Source of the DNA: Diphasiastrum complanatum
Lineage: Eukaryota; Streptophyta; Lycopodiopsida; Lycopodiales; Lycopodiaceae
Assembly (NCBI GenBank): GCA_029204225.1
Contig: CM055107.1
Location: forward strand, 24,011,391-24,075,390
Reading direction: 5' to 3'
Length of the DNA: 64,000 nt
Part shown: positions 37,720-49,624 of the stretch, in pieces
Layout of the letters: every line of letters starts with the position of its first letter
Position numbering within the stretch: position 1 is the stretch's first letter
Translations under genes and position numbers: made by a program
The notes under the pieces: generated by a model
Database searches by the model: none
Told to the model about the DNA's origin: nothing
Seen by the model: only the letters and a program-made list of their open reading frames with translations

Positions 37720-37917
37720 CTACCTCTTCATGACCTCTGTGATTTCAAGATCCTCTATCTTGCTACTCTCGAGCACCATTATCAACTGGTCATAGGACAC
37801 CGGAAGGCTCCCTAAGATGGTGAACAGAAGATGAGTCATCTCCACAGGTACTCCTGCTGCCTCCAGCTGCCTCAAGATGCTCCAACAGTGAATCTCCTTC
37901 CATCATTCTCGAGATCC
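36731..37917. repeat. 594-bp tandem duplication within Copia integrase
   Basis: Copy 1 is about 36731-37323 and copy 2 about 37324-37917. They differ at few positions by eye. A smaller duplication follows: AGATGCTCCAACAGTGAA with its flank recurs at about 37876 and 37938. The junction at 37323/37324 restarts the same coding block. Confidence 0.88.
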
Positions 37918-38519
37918 TTCCCTTCATTTTCTCGAGATGCTCCAACAGTGAAACGACTTCCATCATTCTGGTGTTTGCTAGCTTCCTCCTCAGAAGCAAC
38001 ACATTGGTCACGCTCTTCCCCTAATCAGCCTTTAACCAAGATCGATGGTGGAAGAAAGCACCCAATATCTAATGGCCATAATTTAATGGGGCCCATTTTC
38101 CAAATATGAAGAATGAAAGTTGAAACTCCATTAAAAAATTTCAAACTTCAATGCATTGAAGGGGCCCGAATGGTCCAAATCTGCTTTGAAGTGAATTTGT
38201 TTCACATCAAAAAAGCCAATCCAAAAGCTCTCTTTTTTAGCTTTTTCCTCTATTTGGCATAACTACTTGTAAGACATTCAAAATGTGACATTCACGAGTG
38301 TCATGATAGTCCTGCACAGGGCATTCTAAAATGAAATACATTTAAGTTACTAACTCGGTACTTTTTGTAGCCACGTATATCATTGTGAGATGTTTGTCAA
38401 CTAAACAAGGCAGAGAGGGCTTTACCCTCCCAATTTACGACATTTGTCAGGGGTTGCCCACAGACATTGAGAGAGATCTCTATGGATTTTCTTGCTCGAT
38501 TATCGAGGACTCAAGATGT
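37918..38519. other. No gene seen
   Basis: Includes the end of the small duplication next to the integrase fragment, then AT-rich DNA leading to the first copy of the inverted-repeat family. Confidence 0.45.
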
Positions 38520-38750
38520 GATGGATTCTTGGCCAGTGGGTGGTCCTGAGAGGAACCTATAAGAACAGACCAGACTTGTAAAGGGTAGTTTCTCAGTCTA
38601 TAATGTCCGTTTGCAGTGACCTTCGGAAAAGGGTCTCAAGGAAGGGGGTTAGATACTCGGAACGCATCAGATTCAGTGCATACTGTCCGGAATCACAAAC
38701 GGGGGGGTGGCCACAGGTTCGTGAGCCTGTTACGGACCAGACAGATTCGT
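38520..38750 (+). repeat. Inverted-repeat family, copy A (outer left arm)
   Basis: The segment begins near GATGGATTCTTGGCCAGTGG and runs through CCTTCGGAAAAGGGTCTCA to CGTGAGCCTGTTACGG. Its closest relative is the reverse complement at 41285-41506; the pair shares details (GAACGCATC, GGGGGTTAG) absent from the three inner copies. Confidence 0.8.
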
Positions 38751-39218
38751 CGCTATTAAGTTCTTATACATTGATTTTGTCATATACCATCGGAAGCAAA
38801 TAGAAAGCATAGTCCCTCATTTGCCTTGGAGCAAAGAGAACAATCAGATTGTTTTTGTGAACTATAATATCGAGTAAGGGCTAACAAAGTCTGAGAAACA
38901 ACCGTATATATTACACCAATCAAGTAGCCATGAAGCAACACCTGCAAGAAGAAATTAAAGTGCCGTTACTCAACATTATCAAAGATTTAATAAACTGAGA
39001 TAGTAGAGCAATGCCAGTTATAAGGCTCACAGCACAATATGGAATGAGCCTCGAGGTCATTTATAAATACAACCCAATAAGACCAGTTGCTAAAACTTGA
39101 AAATCATCCAAGGTAGGATAAAGTAAAATGGTTTCTAGCTTACAGTTCAAAGATTTCAAGCTTTCAGCCCAGCAGACTGGACAACAGCACCCTATGGTTG
39201 CTGCTGCTGTTGATTTTG

Positions 39219-39698
39219 CTAATAATTAAGAGGCCGACGAAAAAGCATAATGTGAGGTTTGGGTCTGTGGATGGCATAATGAACCCAACCCCTCGATTGC
39301 TGTACCCCTATGCCCCTCCATTCGCTCTGCAAATAAAATTGTATATTTCAAATGTTTATTGTGAATCTTCTATTTGAGCAGCTTCATCTTTAACAAGGAG
39401 CACATAATAGACATCAGATGAATGCAAGCTACTTCTCTGAAACCAGAATACTTAATGGAAAGAGATGATCAGAGCAAAAGATTAGAATCTTTGAAACATG
39501 AACAAAAATTTAGCATAGACATGTAATGGGCATACATTGTTGTTAGTTCATAAGCCATCACCAAGTTCTTTCTTATATACAGTCCAAATTGAAAATGGAA
39601 TATATAAAGCCTCAAAGGGAGCACAGAAAAAGGTCACCTTTGACAACAAACGGTTCTTTGGCAGTAACTTTGCAACATCATGTGGAAGTATAACATGC
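39219..39698 (-). CDS. CKS1: Cyclin-dependent kinase regulatory subunit CKS1, last two exons
   Basis: Two exons on the minus strand, 39698-39638 and 39326-39219, are joined by a 311-base GT-AG intron. They give [20 protein letters not shown] followed by [20 protein letters not shown] and [11 protein letters not shown], then TAG. This is almost the whole conserved core of CKS1/Suc1, including the kinase- and phosphate-contact regions. The protein binds cyclin-dependent kinases and acts in cell-cycle progression. The first exon, which should encode MGQIQYSEKY and end in the Arg before His, is not found between 39699 and 40230, where a repeat cluster begins. After the stop the frame continues QNQQQQQP before a second TAG, recalling the glutamine-rich tail of plant CKS proteins, so the first TAG may be a CAG-to-TAG change. 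The gene is either split by a very long intron or a truncated copy. Confidence 0.85.
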
Positions 39699-40229
39699 CT
39701 GCAAATGATTGAAATACAGTCAGTTCATAAAATGAACAAATGTTGAATCAATTGCTATAAAATGAACATGAAAGATATCATAAACATGAAAACTTATGAA
39801 GGGGAGCGCAGAGTGCAAGAACTTCGTTTAAAGTTGCTTCCAGAAGAAGCATGCAGTCTGTAGTTTTTCTTTATGCAATTGCTCCTTTCAGTCAATGTGT
39901 GACAGTCAACTTAAAACATATATGCCTCAGGACTGCATGTCTAGAATAGGATGGACATGCAAGTAACAAAATCAGATTCTTTTAGAGATCCATGAGACCT
40001 ACCTAAACTTCAACATCAATTCACTAATTTGTAGATTATGAAGTATCTTCAAACTTTGGTCATATTAAGAAATACTTTAAAGGTGCTGGAAAATGGTGTT
40101 GGTGCAGTTGTGTTTATTTAGGAAAACTGGACCTCAGTGAAGCAAAAGAGGAAAAAGTCCTACCAGATAATTTGATAAGTATAACAACAGTCTATATTTG
40201 TATTAAATTGCTATTCTTTATTGAGTCTT
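39699..40229. other. Region upstream of the CKS1 exons, first exon not found
   Basis: The acceptor TTTGCAG lies just right of 39698 on the minus strand. I searched by eye for the first CKS1 exon between here and the repeat cluster and saw none. Confidence 0.45.
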
Positions 40230-40590
40230 TCGTCCTTCGACCACAGTTTCTTCGAACGGTGTCGGCTTCGCTAGCTTTTGATTCCAGCCAGTGGGTAATC
40301 TTGCGGGGAGCCTTTAGGAATAGACCAGACGTGAAACGGGTAGTTTCTCAGTCTATTACGTCTGTTTCAAGTGACCTCCCAAAAAGGGCTTCAAGGGTAG
40401 TTCTCAGAACCAGTCGAATTCGGTGCATACCATCCGGAATCACAAACGAGGGGTGGCCACAGGTTCGTGGGCCTGTTACGGGCCAAACAGATCCAATCCT
40501 GCTCAAATCTGACGTCCTTTGCCCCAAAACAGTCTTTACGTCGGAAACAATGCAATTAGGGCACGAGAAATGGACTAGTTTCGCAGTCTT
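40230..40590 (+). repeat. Inverted-repeat family, copy B
   Basis: It starts CGTCCTTCGACC and runs about 361 bases to the start of copy C, which is in the same direction. Blocks shared with C and D include GCTTTTGATTCCAGCCAGTG, GTAGTTTCTCA, CAAGTGACCTCC and GATCCAATCCTGCTCAAATC. The tail contains GACGTCCTTTGCCCC and ACGTCGGAAACAATGC. Confidence 0.85.
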
Positions 40591-40871
40591 CCGTCCTTCG
40601 GCCCCGATTTCTTCGAACAGTGTCGGCTTCGCTAGCTTTTGATTCCAGCCAGTGGGTAATCTTGCGGGGAGCCTGTAGGAACAGACCAAACATGAAACGG
40701 GTAGTTTCTCAATCGATTACGTCCGTTTCAAGTGACCTCCCGAAAAGGGCTTCAGGGATAGTTCTCAGAACCAGTCGGATTCGGTGCATACCATCCAGAA
40801 TCACAAACGGGGGGTGGCCACAGGTTTGTGAGCCTATTACGGACCAAACAGATCCAATCCTGCTCAAATCC
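40591..40871 (+). repeat. Inverted-repeat family, copy C (left arm of a long palindrome)
   Basis: It is in direct tandem with copy B and forms, with copy D, an inverted repeat with arms of about 280 bases and a 61-base spacer (40872-40932). Confidence 0.88.
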
Positions 40872-40932
40872 ATTTCTCGTGCCCTAATCGCATTGTTTCC
40901 GACGTAAAGACTGTTTTGGGGCAAAGGACGTC

Positions 40933-41214
40933 GGATTTGAGCAGGATTGGATCTGCTTGGTCCGTAATAGGCTCACGAACCTGTGGCCACCCCCCCGTTT
41001 GTGATTCTAGATGGTATGCACGGAATCCGACTGGTTCCGAGAACTATCCCTGAAGCCCTTTTCGGGAGGTCACTTGAAACGGACCTAATAGACTGAGAAA
41101 CTACCTGTTTCATGTATGGTCTGTTCCTACAGGCTCCCCTTGAGATTATCCACTGGCTGGAATCGAAAGCTAGCAAAGCCGACACCGTTCGAAGCAATGG
41201 GGGCCGAAGGACGG
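40933..41214 (-). repeat. Inverted-repeat family, copy D (right arm of a long palindrome)
   Basis: This is the reverse complement of copy C from GGATTTGAGCAGGATTGGAT to CCGAAGGACGG. Most positions match by eye. The spacer belongs to D's own tail, as comparison with copy B shows. Confidence 0.88.
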
Positions 41215-41284
41215 AAGAATGCGAAACTAGTCCGGCATGAAGACAGTTTTGGGCAAAAGACGTCGGATTTGAGTAGGATTGGAT

Positions 41285-41506
41285 TTGTTTGTTCCGCAAC
41301 AGGCTCACGAACCTTTGGCCATCCCCCGTTTGTGATTCCGGACAGTATGCACAGAATCCGATGCGTTCCGAGTACCTAACCCCCTTCCCTGAGACCCTTT
41401 TCCGAAGGTCACTTCAAACGGACATTATAGTCTGAGAAACTACCCTTTACAAGTCTAGTCTGTTCCTATAGGTTCCTCTCGGGACTACCCACTGGCCAAA
41501 ACTCCA
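41285..41506 (-). repeat. Inverted-repeat family, copy E (outer right arm)
   Basis: This is the reverse-complement partner of copy A at 38520-38750. It ends at GGCCAAAACTCCATC, immediately before the Copia RT fragment that begins at about 41515. Confidence 0.8.
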
Positions 41507-41514
41507 TCACTTCC

Positions 41515-42814
41515 AAAGTCAAATTAAGCTCACTCAGTATCTTGAAAGCTTGGAGAACCATTTGGGGAATGGAGATCGAACAAATGGACGTGAGAACCGC
41601 CTTTCTGAACGACGACTTGGAAGAGGAGGTATTTATGAATCAACCTCCTGGTTTCACCGACGGATCTAACCGGGTATGTGCCCTTAAAAGAGCTGTATAT
41701 GGCTTGAAGCAGTCCTCTGTAATGTGGTATCAGAAGATTGATGTGCTCTTTATGGGAATTGGTTTTAGAAAATGTTATGCTGACAGTGGGATATACATAA
41801 AGAATGAAGGGGGCTTGTTTCTTGCTGTTGCATTGTATGTCGATGATCTGGTTATAGTATGCAACAATAAAGCTAGTTTGAATGAATTCAAGGAAAAGTT
41901 AAAAGGCACCTTTGAAATGAAAGATATGGCAGGAATACACTATTGCCAAGGGATACAAATCATCAAGGACAGGGAAAGAGGCTTAACATGGATGAGACAG
42001 AGCATATGTATAAAGTCATTGAGAAATTCAGAACGCAAGAATGTTCCCCTATAGGGATCCCATTAAATCCTGATTCCAAGCTAAACAAAGAAATGAGTCC
42101 TAACACACCAGAAGACATGGAGGGGATGAAAGGAAAACCATACAGAAACCTAATAGGCAGCTAATGTATGCCATGGTGTGCACAAGGCCGGACCTAGGGG
42201 TAGCAGTAACCAAGCTCAACCAGTTTCTCAGTAACCCAGGAGAAGAGCATTGGCAGGCAACGAAGCGTGTGATAAGATACCTAAAGGAAACAACCAACTT
42301 GGGTCTCACATACAGAGCTGAAAAGGAATTCATGACAGGATATGCAGACTCTGATTGGGGAGGAGACCGGGATGATCGGAAGTCTACAACCGGATAGATA
42401 TACATGATGGGTGGATCCTGCATAAGTTGGAGCTGTAAAAAGCAACACTCTACAGCTCCATCAACAACAGAATTTGAGTACATGGGTGTTTGCCACACAA
42501 CAAAAGAATATCTGTGGATGCAAAGCATGTTAGGAGAACTGGGAATTGACAACACGGACATGGTGCTGTATAATGACAATCAGGATTGTTTGTTCCTCAG
42601 TAGGAATGCTGGATTTCACAAGAAAAGCAAACACATAGCCATGCAGTACCATTTTGTCAGAGACCTAGTGCAGGAAGAAAAAATGAAACTAAAGTTTTGT
42701 AGCACTGATTTCATGCTTGCAAATATAATGACAAAACCACTGGTTCAAAGTTGTTTTGTTTATTTGAGGAATATGATAGGATTAGAAAACCTGAATGATG
42801 TTTTTAGAATGTAG
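41515..42814 (+). pseudogene. Copia RT-RNase H fragment (Tnt1-type)
   Basis: The frame opens in the RT amino end and shows MEIEQMDVRTAFLNDDLEEE, QPPGF, AVYGLKQSSVMWYQKID, YVDDLVI and MAGIHYCQGIQI. A frameshift at about 41960-42000 follows, then another near 42160. RNase H begins at YAMVCTRPDLGVAV and continues through GYADSDWGGDRDDRKSTTG, a TAG at 42395-42397, SWSCKKQHSTAPSTTEFEY, NDNQDC and HIAMQYHFVRD. Several lesions make it non-functional. Gag, protease and integrase are absent on its left, where the inverted-repeat family begins abruptly. Confidence 0.9.
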
Positions 42815-42844
42815 CTATGGAGGACTGTGCAGTGAGGGAGGATT

Positions 42845-43146
42845 TGTGGCCATTTAACGACACTTCAGAGTCGAATGAAACTAGAACAGGCAGTTAGGAG
42901 TTAAAGACACGTAAGCATAAGTTTTTCCTAATGTCTAGCAGGACACGTAGGCAAAAGTGCCTTCTTGGCATTGATGATGTTTTGTGCATATAATGGATAA
43001 TGAATAGAACGGATGTACGCTTTTGGGTAATCTTTGTCTTTGCAATTTGCTTGATGTGATTGCTTTGTGATTATTGTGAATGATTGAAGATCTTTGCTTT
43101 TGCTTTTTATTTTGTGTTCCATCCTAGCCAAAGGAATTCTGACACA
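42845..43146 (+). repeat. Probable 3' LTR of the Tnt1-type fragment
   Basis: After the RNase H stop there is a purine tract (GTGAGGGAGGAT, about 42832-42843), then TGTGGCCATT. A sequence ending TTCTGACACA stops at 43146, so a 302-bp LTR with TGTG...CACA ends is plausible. The right boundary is judged by motif only. Confidence 0.5.
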
Positions 43147-43559
43147 CTAATCACAATGATGTCCGGCATAATCCGTATTGTGGTTATGATGGAGGGTGAC
43201 CGCCTGGTAAAATGCCCTTCTTTTAGGAATAACATCGGCTCCATTCCTATGCTATGCCAATTTTGGCGTTACCTCATTCCCAAATTCTCAAAAACATTCC
43301 CATTCACAGAGGTCACGTTCCCATTATGTTCCCATTCCCTGGCAACTATGCCACTCAGTCAAGTCGCTGGCACATAACGTTGGACCCGTCACGGCACATG
43401 GGGCATTGTGCGCACAACTTGACAAATGGTATATTGAGGATCCGAATTTGTATTTCCACATCCGTAAAATCATTTTTCAAATTTTTACAAAGGAAATGGT
43501 GGTGCCTCACAGAACGTAATTTGTGGGGCAAATTTTTTTATGACAAATTATTTTTGCAG

Positions 43560-43635
43560 GCACCTTCCAGCGTTCGGAAGGTGCACGTAAATTTTTTTTT
43601 CATAATTTTACATGCACCTTCCACCCGGAAGGTGC
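43560..43635. repeat. Two tandem hairpins with the same GCACCTTCC stem
   Basis: GCACCTTCC (43560-43568) pairs with GGAAGGTGC (43576-43584). The same nine-base arms recur at 43614-43622 and 43627-43635 with a four-base loop. Both stems are perfect. Confidence 0.9.
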
Positions 43636-43688
43636 TTGTAAAAAAAATTTACCTATAAAAAAAAATGTGAAAAATGAATTCACGAGGC

Positions 43689-43799
43689 GGAAGGGCCGGC
43701 TCCTCGGCCCTTCTGCTCGGGGAAGGATGCTGCGACCTCGGGCCTCGGCCCTCGCGTGCATCACCTCCCGGGCGGACGGGCCGAGGAGCCGGCCCTTCC
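43689..43799. repeat. Perfect 22-bp GC-rich inverted repeat
   Basis: Bases 43689-43710 are the exact reverse complement of 43778-43799 (core GGGCCGGCTCCTCGGCCC), separated by 67 bases that are also GC-rich. A transcript would form a very stable stem. Confidence 0.92.
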
Positions 43800-46299
43800 C
43801 TCCCCCATATAATTCTGAATAAAAAAAAATGCGAAACGCCCGTGCCCAAGCCCCCACTTCCCATTCTCTCTCTCTAAATAACTCTCTAAATAAGGGAACA
43901 AGGGTGCAGATGGTAGTTAATGCCACCGCCATCTGACCCCCCCCCCCCTCATGCACCCCCCTTCCTCTCCCGCCCACCTTCTTCCCCACGAGTGTTCTTT
44001 GGTTTTGTGCTAGCGCGATCTCCTCCCCCGCCCACCTTCTTCCCCACCAGTGCTCTATGATTTTGTGCTAGCAGGGCATCGTTTTAGAACGTGGGTTGCG
44101 CCTGATCTCCCTTTCATCTCCTTTTCTGCCTGAGCATGGTTGGCTGATCTCCCTTTCTGCCAAGGGAGGCTGTTTACTGGTTGCTGTTCAAAGGTGGTTG
44201 CCACAGGATTCGCTTGCTGCTTGCTAGTGATTGCCACAAGAAGAACGTCTCCTATTTTCCTCACTGCTGCTGGCTGCCATAGTATCTAATACAGTTTTGG
44301 AGCATGTTTCTACAGTTCTGATTGTTGTCACAGGTATTCTTAATTGTGTATATCCTTGTCACATATGTTTTTTAAGGGCTTTATTGTGTGTACACCTCAG
44401 ATGAAGTGTATTTTAGAGGAGTGCTCACCACATCTGATTACTTATGATTTGAATCCAAGCAGGAGGTTGAAGAAGCTGATCTGAAGTGAATTTCAAGCGA
44501 AAGACACAGCATTACTGTTTGATAGCTACCTGATCAGTTCTCGCTAGATTTCAAGCAAGACGTAGTTAGGTATGTCAGAAATTTGCAATTGTTGCTGGAA
44601 ATCCAATTTGCATGCTATTATTTGAATTGCATTAACCAAAATATTTGAATAGGCCAAGAATTGAGTGAGACGAAGAAGTTTGGTGTTTCACAGTATTGCA
44701 ATGATTTGGAACAAACGTAGGCAAAATAGGCTCCAACCACTATTGATCAGATTTTGTGTCTACATATATTTTTATCCAAAATTTCATACCAATTTTCGAG
44801 AGAGTCCATTAGAACACCACAAACCACAGAAATAAAATTTTGTTTTACAAGTATATTGTGTTTATCTCTGATGAATAGAAATAAAATTCAGACTATTGAT
44901 TATCGCAAACCAAAGCTAGCGTCAACATTGCATGGTAGTACTTGTATCATGAAATTGATTATACCTCATATATGTCATGGAATCTCCAACCAACCACAGC
45001 CAATTACATGTGTTCTTGCATGCGACCCTGACTAGGTATACTTGACATTTTCGCTTGTCTCCAAAACCTTGCTGAGATAATGAACTTGCCTTGAACTCTG
45101 ACTTTTTTCAACTCAAGCTCGTACATCGTTACAAACATCAACATAAGAACACCCTAGGCTACACGTTACAATGATTGATTGGATTAAGAATTAACCAAGT
45201 TATCGTCTATGGGATCTTTTTTAGTTTTCATGCAAAAAATTCAGACTTTCCCTAATAACACTAATGCACGCAGTGTGGAACCATAATTCCTTATTCAACA
45301 GAAAATGGCATGCACTGAACAATGTTAGTGTATGATGATAGTTTGTCTTGTTGGTTGTTGGAAAATGGAATAAAGTAAGATTACTCATAAAATTGTTGCG
45401 ATAATGTGGTTATGGCTTTATTGAAATTATAGTTAAGGTTGATTAATTATGTGGCCATAGAAGACAACCACAGAGTTAGCTTGGTATTTGTAACTATTGA
45501 CTAAACTTCGACAAATTTTCATATGAGCATTTCAAGAATCATAGGGCATGCATGGAAGATGTCCACAAGGAGGAGGTTTTTTCTTTTAATGGTATATTCT
45601 AGAGCCTTGTAATCGTTGGTGAGGGTTTAGGTATGTTCGCGTGGATTCCTTGCGATAGCTTGCTTTTTTTCCGAGTGAGGGTGATTGTGCTTGTCTATTA
45701 ATAGTCCATGATTAATGAAAGCAAGACACATTGTATTCGGACCTTAGAATAAAAATTCAAATCAATCGCTTCAATGCTCATAGTCAAAACTTATAGTTTA
45801 AGAAGATTGAATAATTTTTTAAAATTGTTTCAAAACTTTGGACATGCTACATGGTAGCAGGTACTCGATAACATGTCAACAATCACTTCTTTGCCCAAGG
45901 CCCCAATGCTCAACCCTAAACCTGTATCTTATAAACTGTAGCCCTAATCTGGGCCCTATCATCTATGGGACCCCATAAATTGGTGATCATACACTTGTAG
46001 ATACTAGATACTGCCATATTCCAATGTCCATACATATTAAAGACTGAGTCACTGAGTTGAAAGTTCTTAGTTCACAATGTTGAGTGGCAAGTGGCAAGTT
46101 CACACGTCATCCAGTTCCCTAATGACTCACTGATAGACCCATACCAACTCCACCACCATGTGTTTAGGCCTACAACCTTAATTATGACCATGTACACATA
46201 AGCGCCTCAATTCCCTTATAGTCACAATTAACTTACGGGTTGTTGGTCTACCGGTCCCTAGCGTGGACACGCTACCCGAGACCAGTCATGGGCATGACA

Positions 46300-46301
46300 C
46301 T

Positions 46302-46331
<30 letters not shown>
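46300..46331. repeat. (TC)n microsatellite
   Basis: A TC run with one interruption, near 46300-46331, flanked by single-copy-looking DNA. Confidence 0.8.
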
Positions 46332-46332
<1 letters not shown>

Positions 46333-46980
46333 ACATGTTGCTTTGTTTGGAATACATTTTGATGAATCATTGTTAGGTGAAAATCAGATTAGTTTGTGGT
46401 GTTGATCTTTCCTCTACTAATTTTTCAGCATCTACTGGTCTTGATTATATCCATTTATCTTTTCAAAACTAGCTTGTTGAAATCTATGGCCTACTACACA
46501 AATTCTGGTCAAATATTGTTGTAGGTGAGCATGGCACAAAATTTTATTAAAATTTCTAAGAAAATAATGCTCTATTTTCGTATAAAATTTTTAAGACCAT
46601 TGTAATTCAATTATAGAAAGAATGCTCTATAGGAATTTTTTTATTCCATGTAATAGTCTGCTATATAGATTATGTACAGAAATGAAACTATTTAGCTGTA
46701 ATAGAGAAACTTTTGTCGTATTCCTATTTATGGTTAATAGAGATGATGAACATGACATTTCTAACACGCTACTAAATATGCTAATAAATACACTCTCACA
46801 AACTCCGTATATGTCACGATGAGATCTTGAAAAACATTGTTTCAAGAGTTTACAATGTAAGATATTTGTCTTACCAATTGGATTAAACACTTGATTTGCG
46901 CAAATATAAGTTTTTTTTTTTCACAAACTCTTTCCATACACTTCACATAGGTAGAGTAGGTGTATATCGGCATAGTTATT
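46332..46980. other. No gene seen; diverged satellite begins
   Basis: An imperfect relative of the palindrome (CTTGAAAAACATTGTTTCAAG) is near 46825. This suggests the satellite once extended left of its recognisable start. Confidence 0.4.
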
Positions 46981-47547
46981 GATGAACATTGTTGCCAAAC
47001 TTGTGACAAGAAAACTCCTTCAGGTGTACTTTTAAATTACCTGAAGCCTACGCACATATCTTGACAAACACTGTTCGTCAAAACATAAATGAAAGAAATA
47101 CTAAAAAACATTTTCAGCAAATTTTCTTGACAACAAATTTTAGTTTGATGTAATGATGATAAATAGCTTTGCAATCTAGCAAAATACACTTCTAATTGGC
47201 TACTAGAACATCTACAACTGAAGCATAGGTCTTGACGAACATTGTTCGTCAACATTTATGAATTAGAGATAGACCAAATATCTCTCTCAGTTTATCGGAA
47301 GTTAAAAATGTTTTCTCGAAAAGTTAAAACTACACAACTGGCTTGGACATATATGAGAGCCTTTTCTTAGCAAATCGTACTTTTTTGAGTTAAAATATAA
47401 TTCTTGACGAACAACGTTTGTCAAAATTAAAGATGACAAAACTCTTTTATGGCTTAGGAATTATATCTCAATGGGTTAGTATAAAGCCTAGAGCTTAAGC
47501 ACAGGACTTGGCAAACACTGTTTGTCAAGATTCATGGATGAGAGAAA

Positions 47548-47680
<133 letters not shown>

Positions 47681-48171
47681 TCTCACAATGTCAAATTCTA
47701 AGAATGTTTTTACTATGATTTTGAATTTATCATTTGGCTTGGAGATATACTAGGAGACTTTTTTAACATATTTGACAACAATTGTGGGTACACTTGATAT
47801 AAGTATTGACTTTAAAAGGCTGCATCATGAGGTCTTGATTTAAGCATGGTTCTTGATGAACCGTGTTTGTTGAAAGTCAAGACAAGCGAAACTCCAATCT
47901 GAATAACACAACTAGCCTGGGTACATATGAGAGGGTTCCTAACAAATCCTACCCTTTTTAGTTACACCTGCCGTAGGTATTTACGAGGCTATTTGGAGGG
48001 ATTTTTAGTTCAAGCATGGTTCGTGACAAAAGATGTTTGTCAAAATTCAAGATAATGAAACTCCTTTATGATTTACCAAATATACTTTAAATGGTTTAGT
48101 AAAAAAACAATAAATTAATCACTAGTTTTGACGAACACTGTTCGTCAAGATTCATAAATGAGAGAAAGATT

Positions 48172-48175
<4 letters not shown>

Positions 48176-48260
<85 letters not shown>

Positions 48261-48275
48261 ACACACACACACACT
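48176..48275. repeat. (TC)n-(AC)n compound microsatellite 2
   Basis: About 15 TC units are followed by about 25 AC units and an interrupted AC tail, just after a perfect palindrome at 48127-48149. Confidence 0.95.
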
Positions 48276-48823
48276 TTCAAAAGCTTCGAATAACTTTTCA
48301 ATTGATCAATCTAAACAGTCATTTGGAGATACATGAGAGATTTTTTATTAAATATTAGACAATCATACAACAATTGTAGGAATAGCTCCTATCGGTATTG
48401 ACTTCGAAAAGCTATTTTAGAAGATCCCATGACGTATAGCAAACTTTTTGATGACCGTGTTTGTTGAAAGCCAAGCCATTGAAAGTATACTATCAATGGA
48501 ATGGTGCACAATCTAGAACTCAAGCATATGTTTGACGAACATATGCTTCATCAACATTCATGCATGAGAAAAAGACTAAAAATCTCAATTTCAAAAATGC
48601 ATATATACCCAATAATTGAAGGGGACATCTAATTAGTCTTTCATTCATGCATGAATCCATGGATAAGAAATCCTCTTATTCTTCGAGTAAAACACCTAGT
48701 CAAGGCATTTACGAAATCTTCTTGTAGGATCCTAGCTTCAAGTGCCATTGGGCTAGTTGAATGCCCATAGCTCTAGCACATATTTTGACGAACACTGTTC
48801 GTCAAGAATCTTGAATGATAATA

Positions 48824-48998
<175 letters not shown>

Positions 48999-49492
48999 AT
49001 GTCACAATGTCAAAATCTAAGATGTTTTTACTATGATTTTGAATTTATCATTTGGCTTGGAGATATACTAGGAGACTTTTTTAACATATTTGACAACAAT
49101 TGTGGGTACACTTGATATAAGTATTGACTTTAAAAGGCTGCATCATGAACCCTTGAGTTTAAGCATGGTTCTTGATGGACCATGTTTGTTGAAAGTCAAG
49201 ACAAGCGAAGCTCCAATCCGATTAACACAACTAGCCTGGGTACATATGAGAGGCTATTCTTAACAAATCCTACCCTTTTTAGTTACACCTGCTACAGGTA
49301 TTTATGAGGTTGTTTGGAGGGATTTTTAGTTCAAGAATGGTTCGTGACAAACGATGTTTGTCAAAATTCAAGATAATGAAACTCCTTTATGATTTACCAA
49401 ATATACTTTAAATGGTTTAGAAAGAAAACAATAAATTAATCACCAGTTTTGACGAACACTGTTCGTCAAGATTCATAAATGAGAGAAAGATT

Positions 49493-49624
<132 letters not shown>

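Larger units (their letters stand above)
43147..46299. other. No gene supported; holds a GC-rich island
   Basis: Around 43680-44060 the base composition rises sharply in G+C, with CT-rich runs and a poly(C) tract at 43938-43947. It could be a promoter or first exon of a gene I cannot model, since no downstream exon with recognisable coding was found. The rest is AT-rich with chance frames. Confidence 0.4.

Noticed and set aside
40172-41379. Open frames across the inverted-repeat cluster (for example SSQWVILRGA, CGHPSFVIPDGMHRIR)
   Set aside because: Frames exist on both strands of the same repeat and match no known protein; treated as repeat sequence.
43600-44320. A gene with its promoter in the GC-rich island
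   Set aside because: Splice-like sites occur (for example CACAG|GTATTC near 44333) but no exon with recognisable coding follows.
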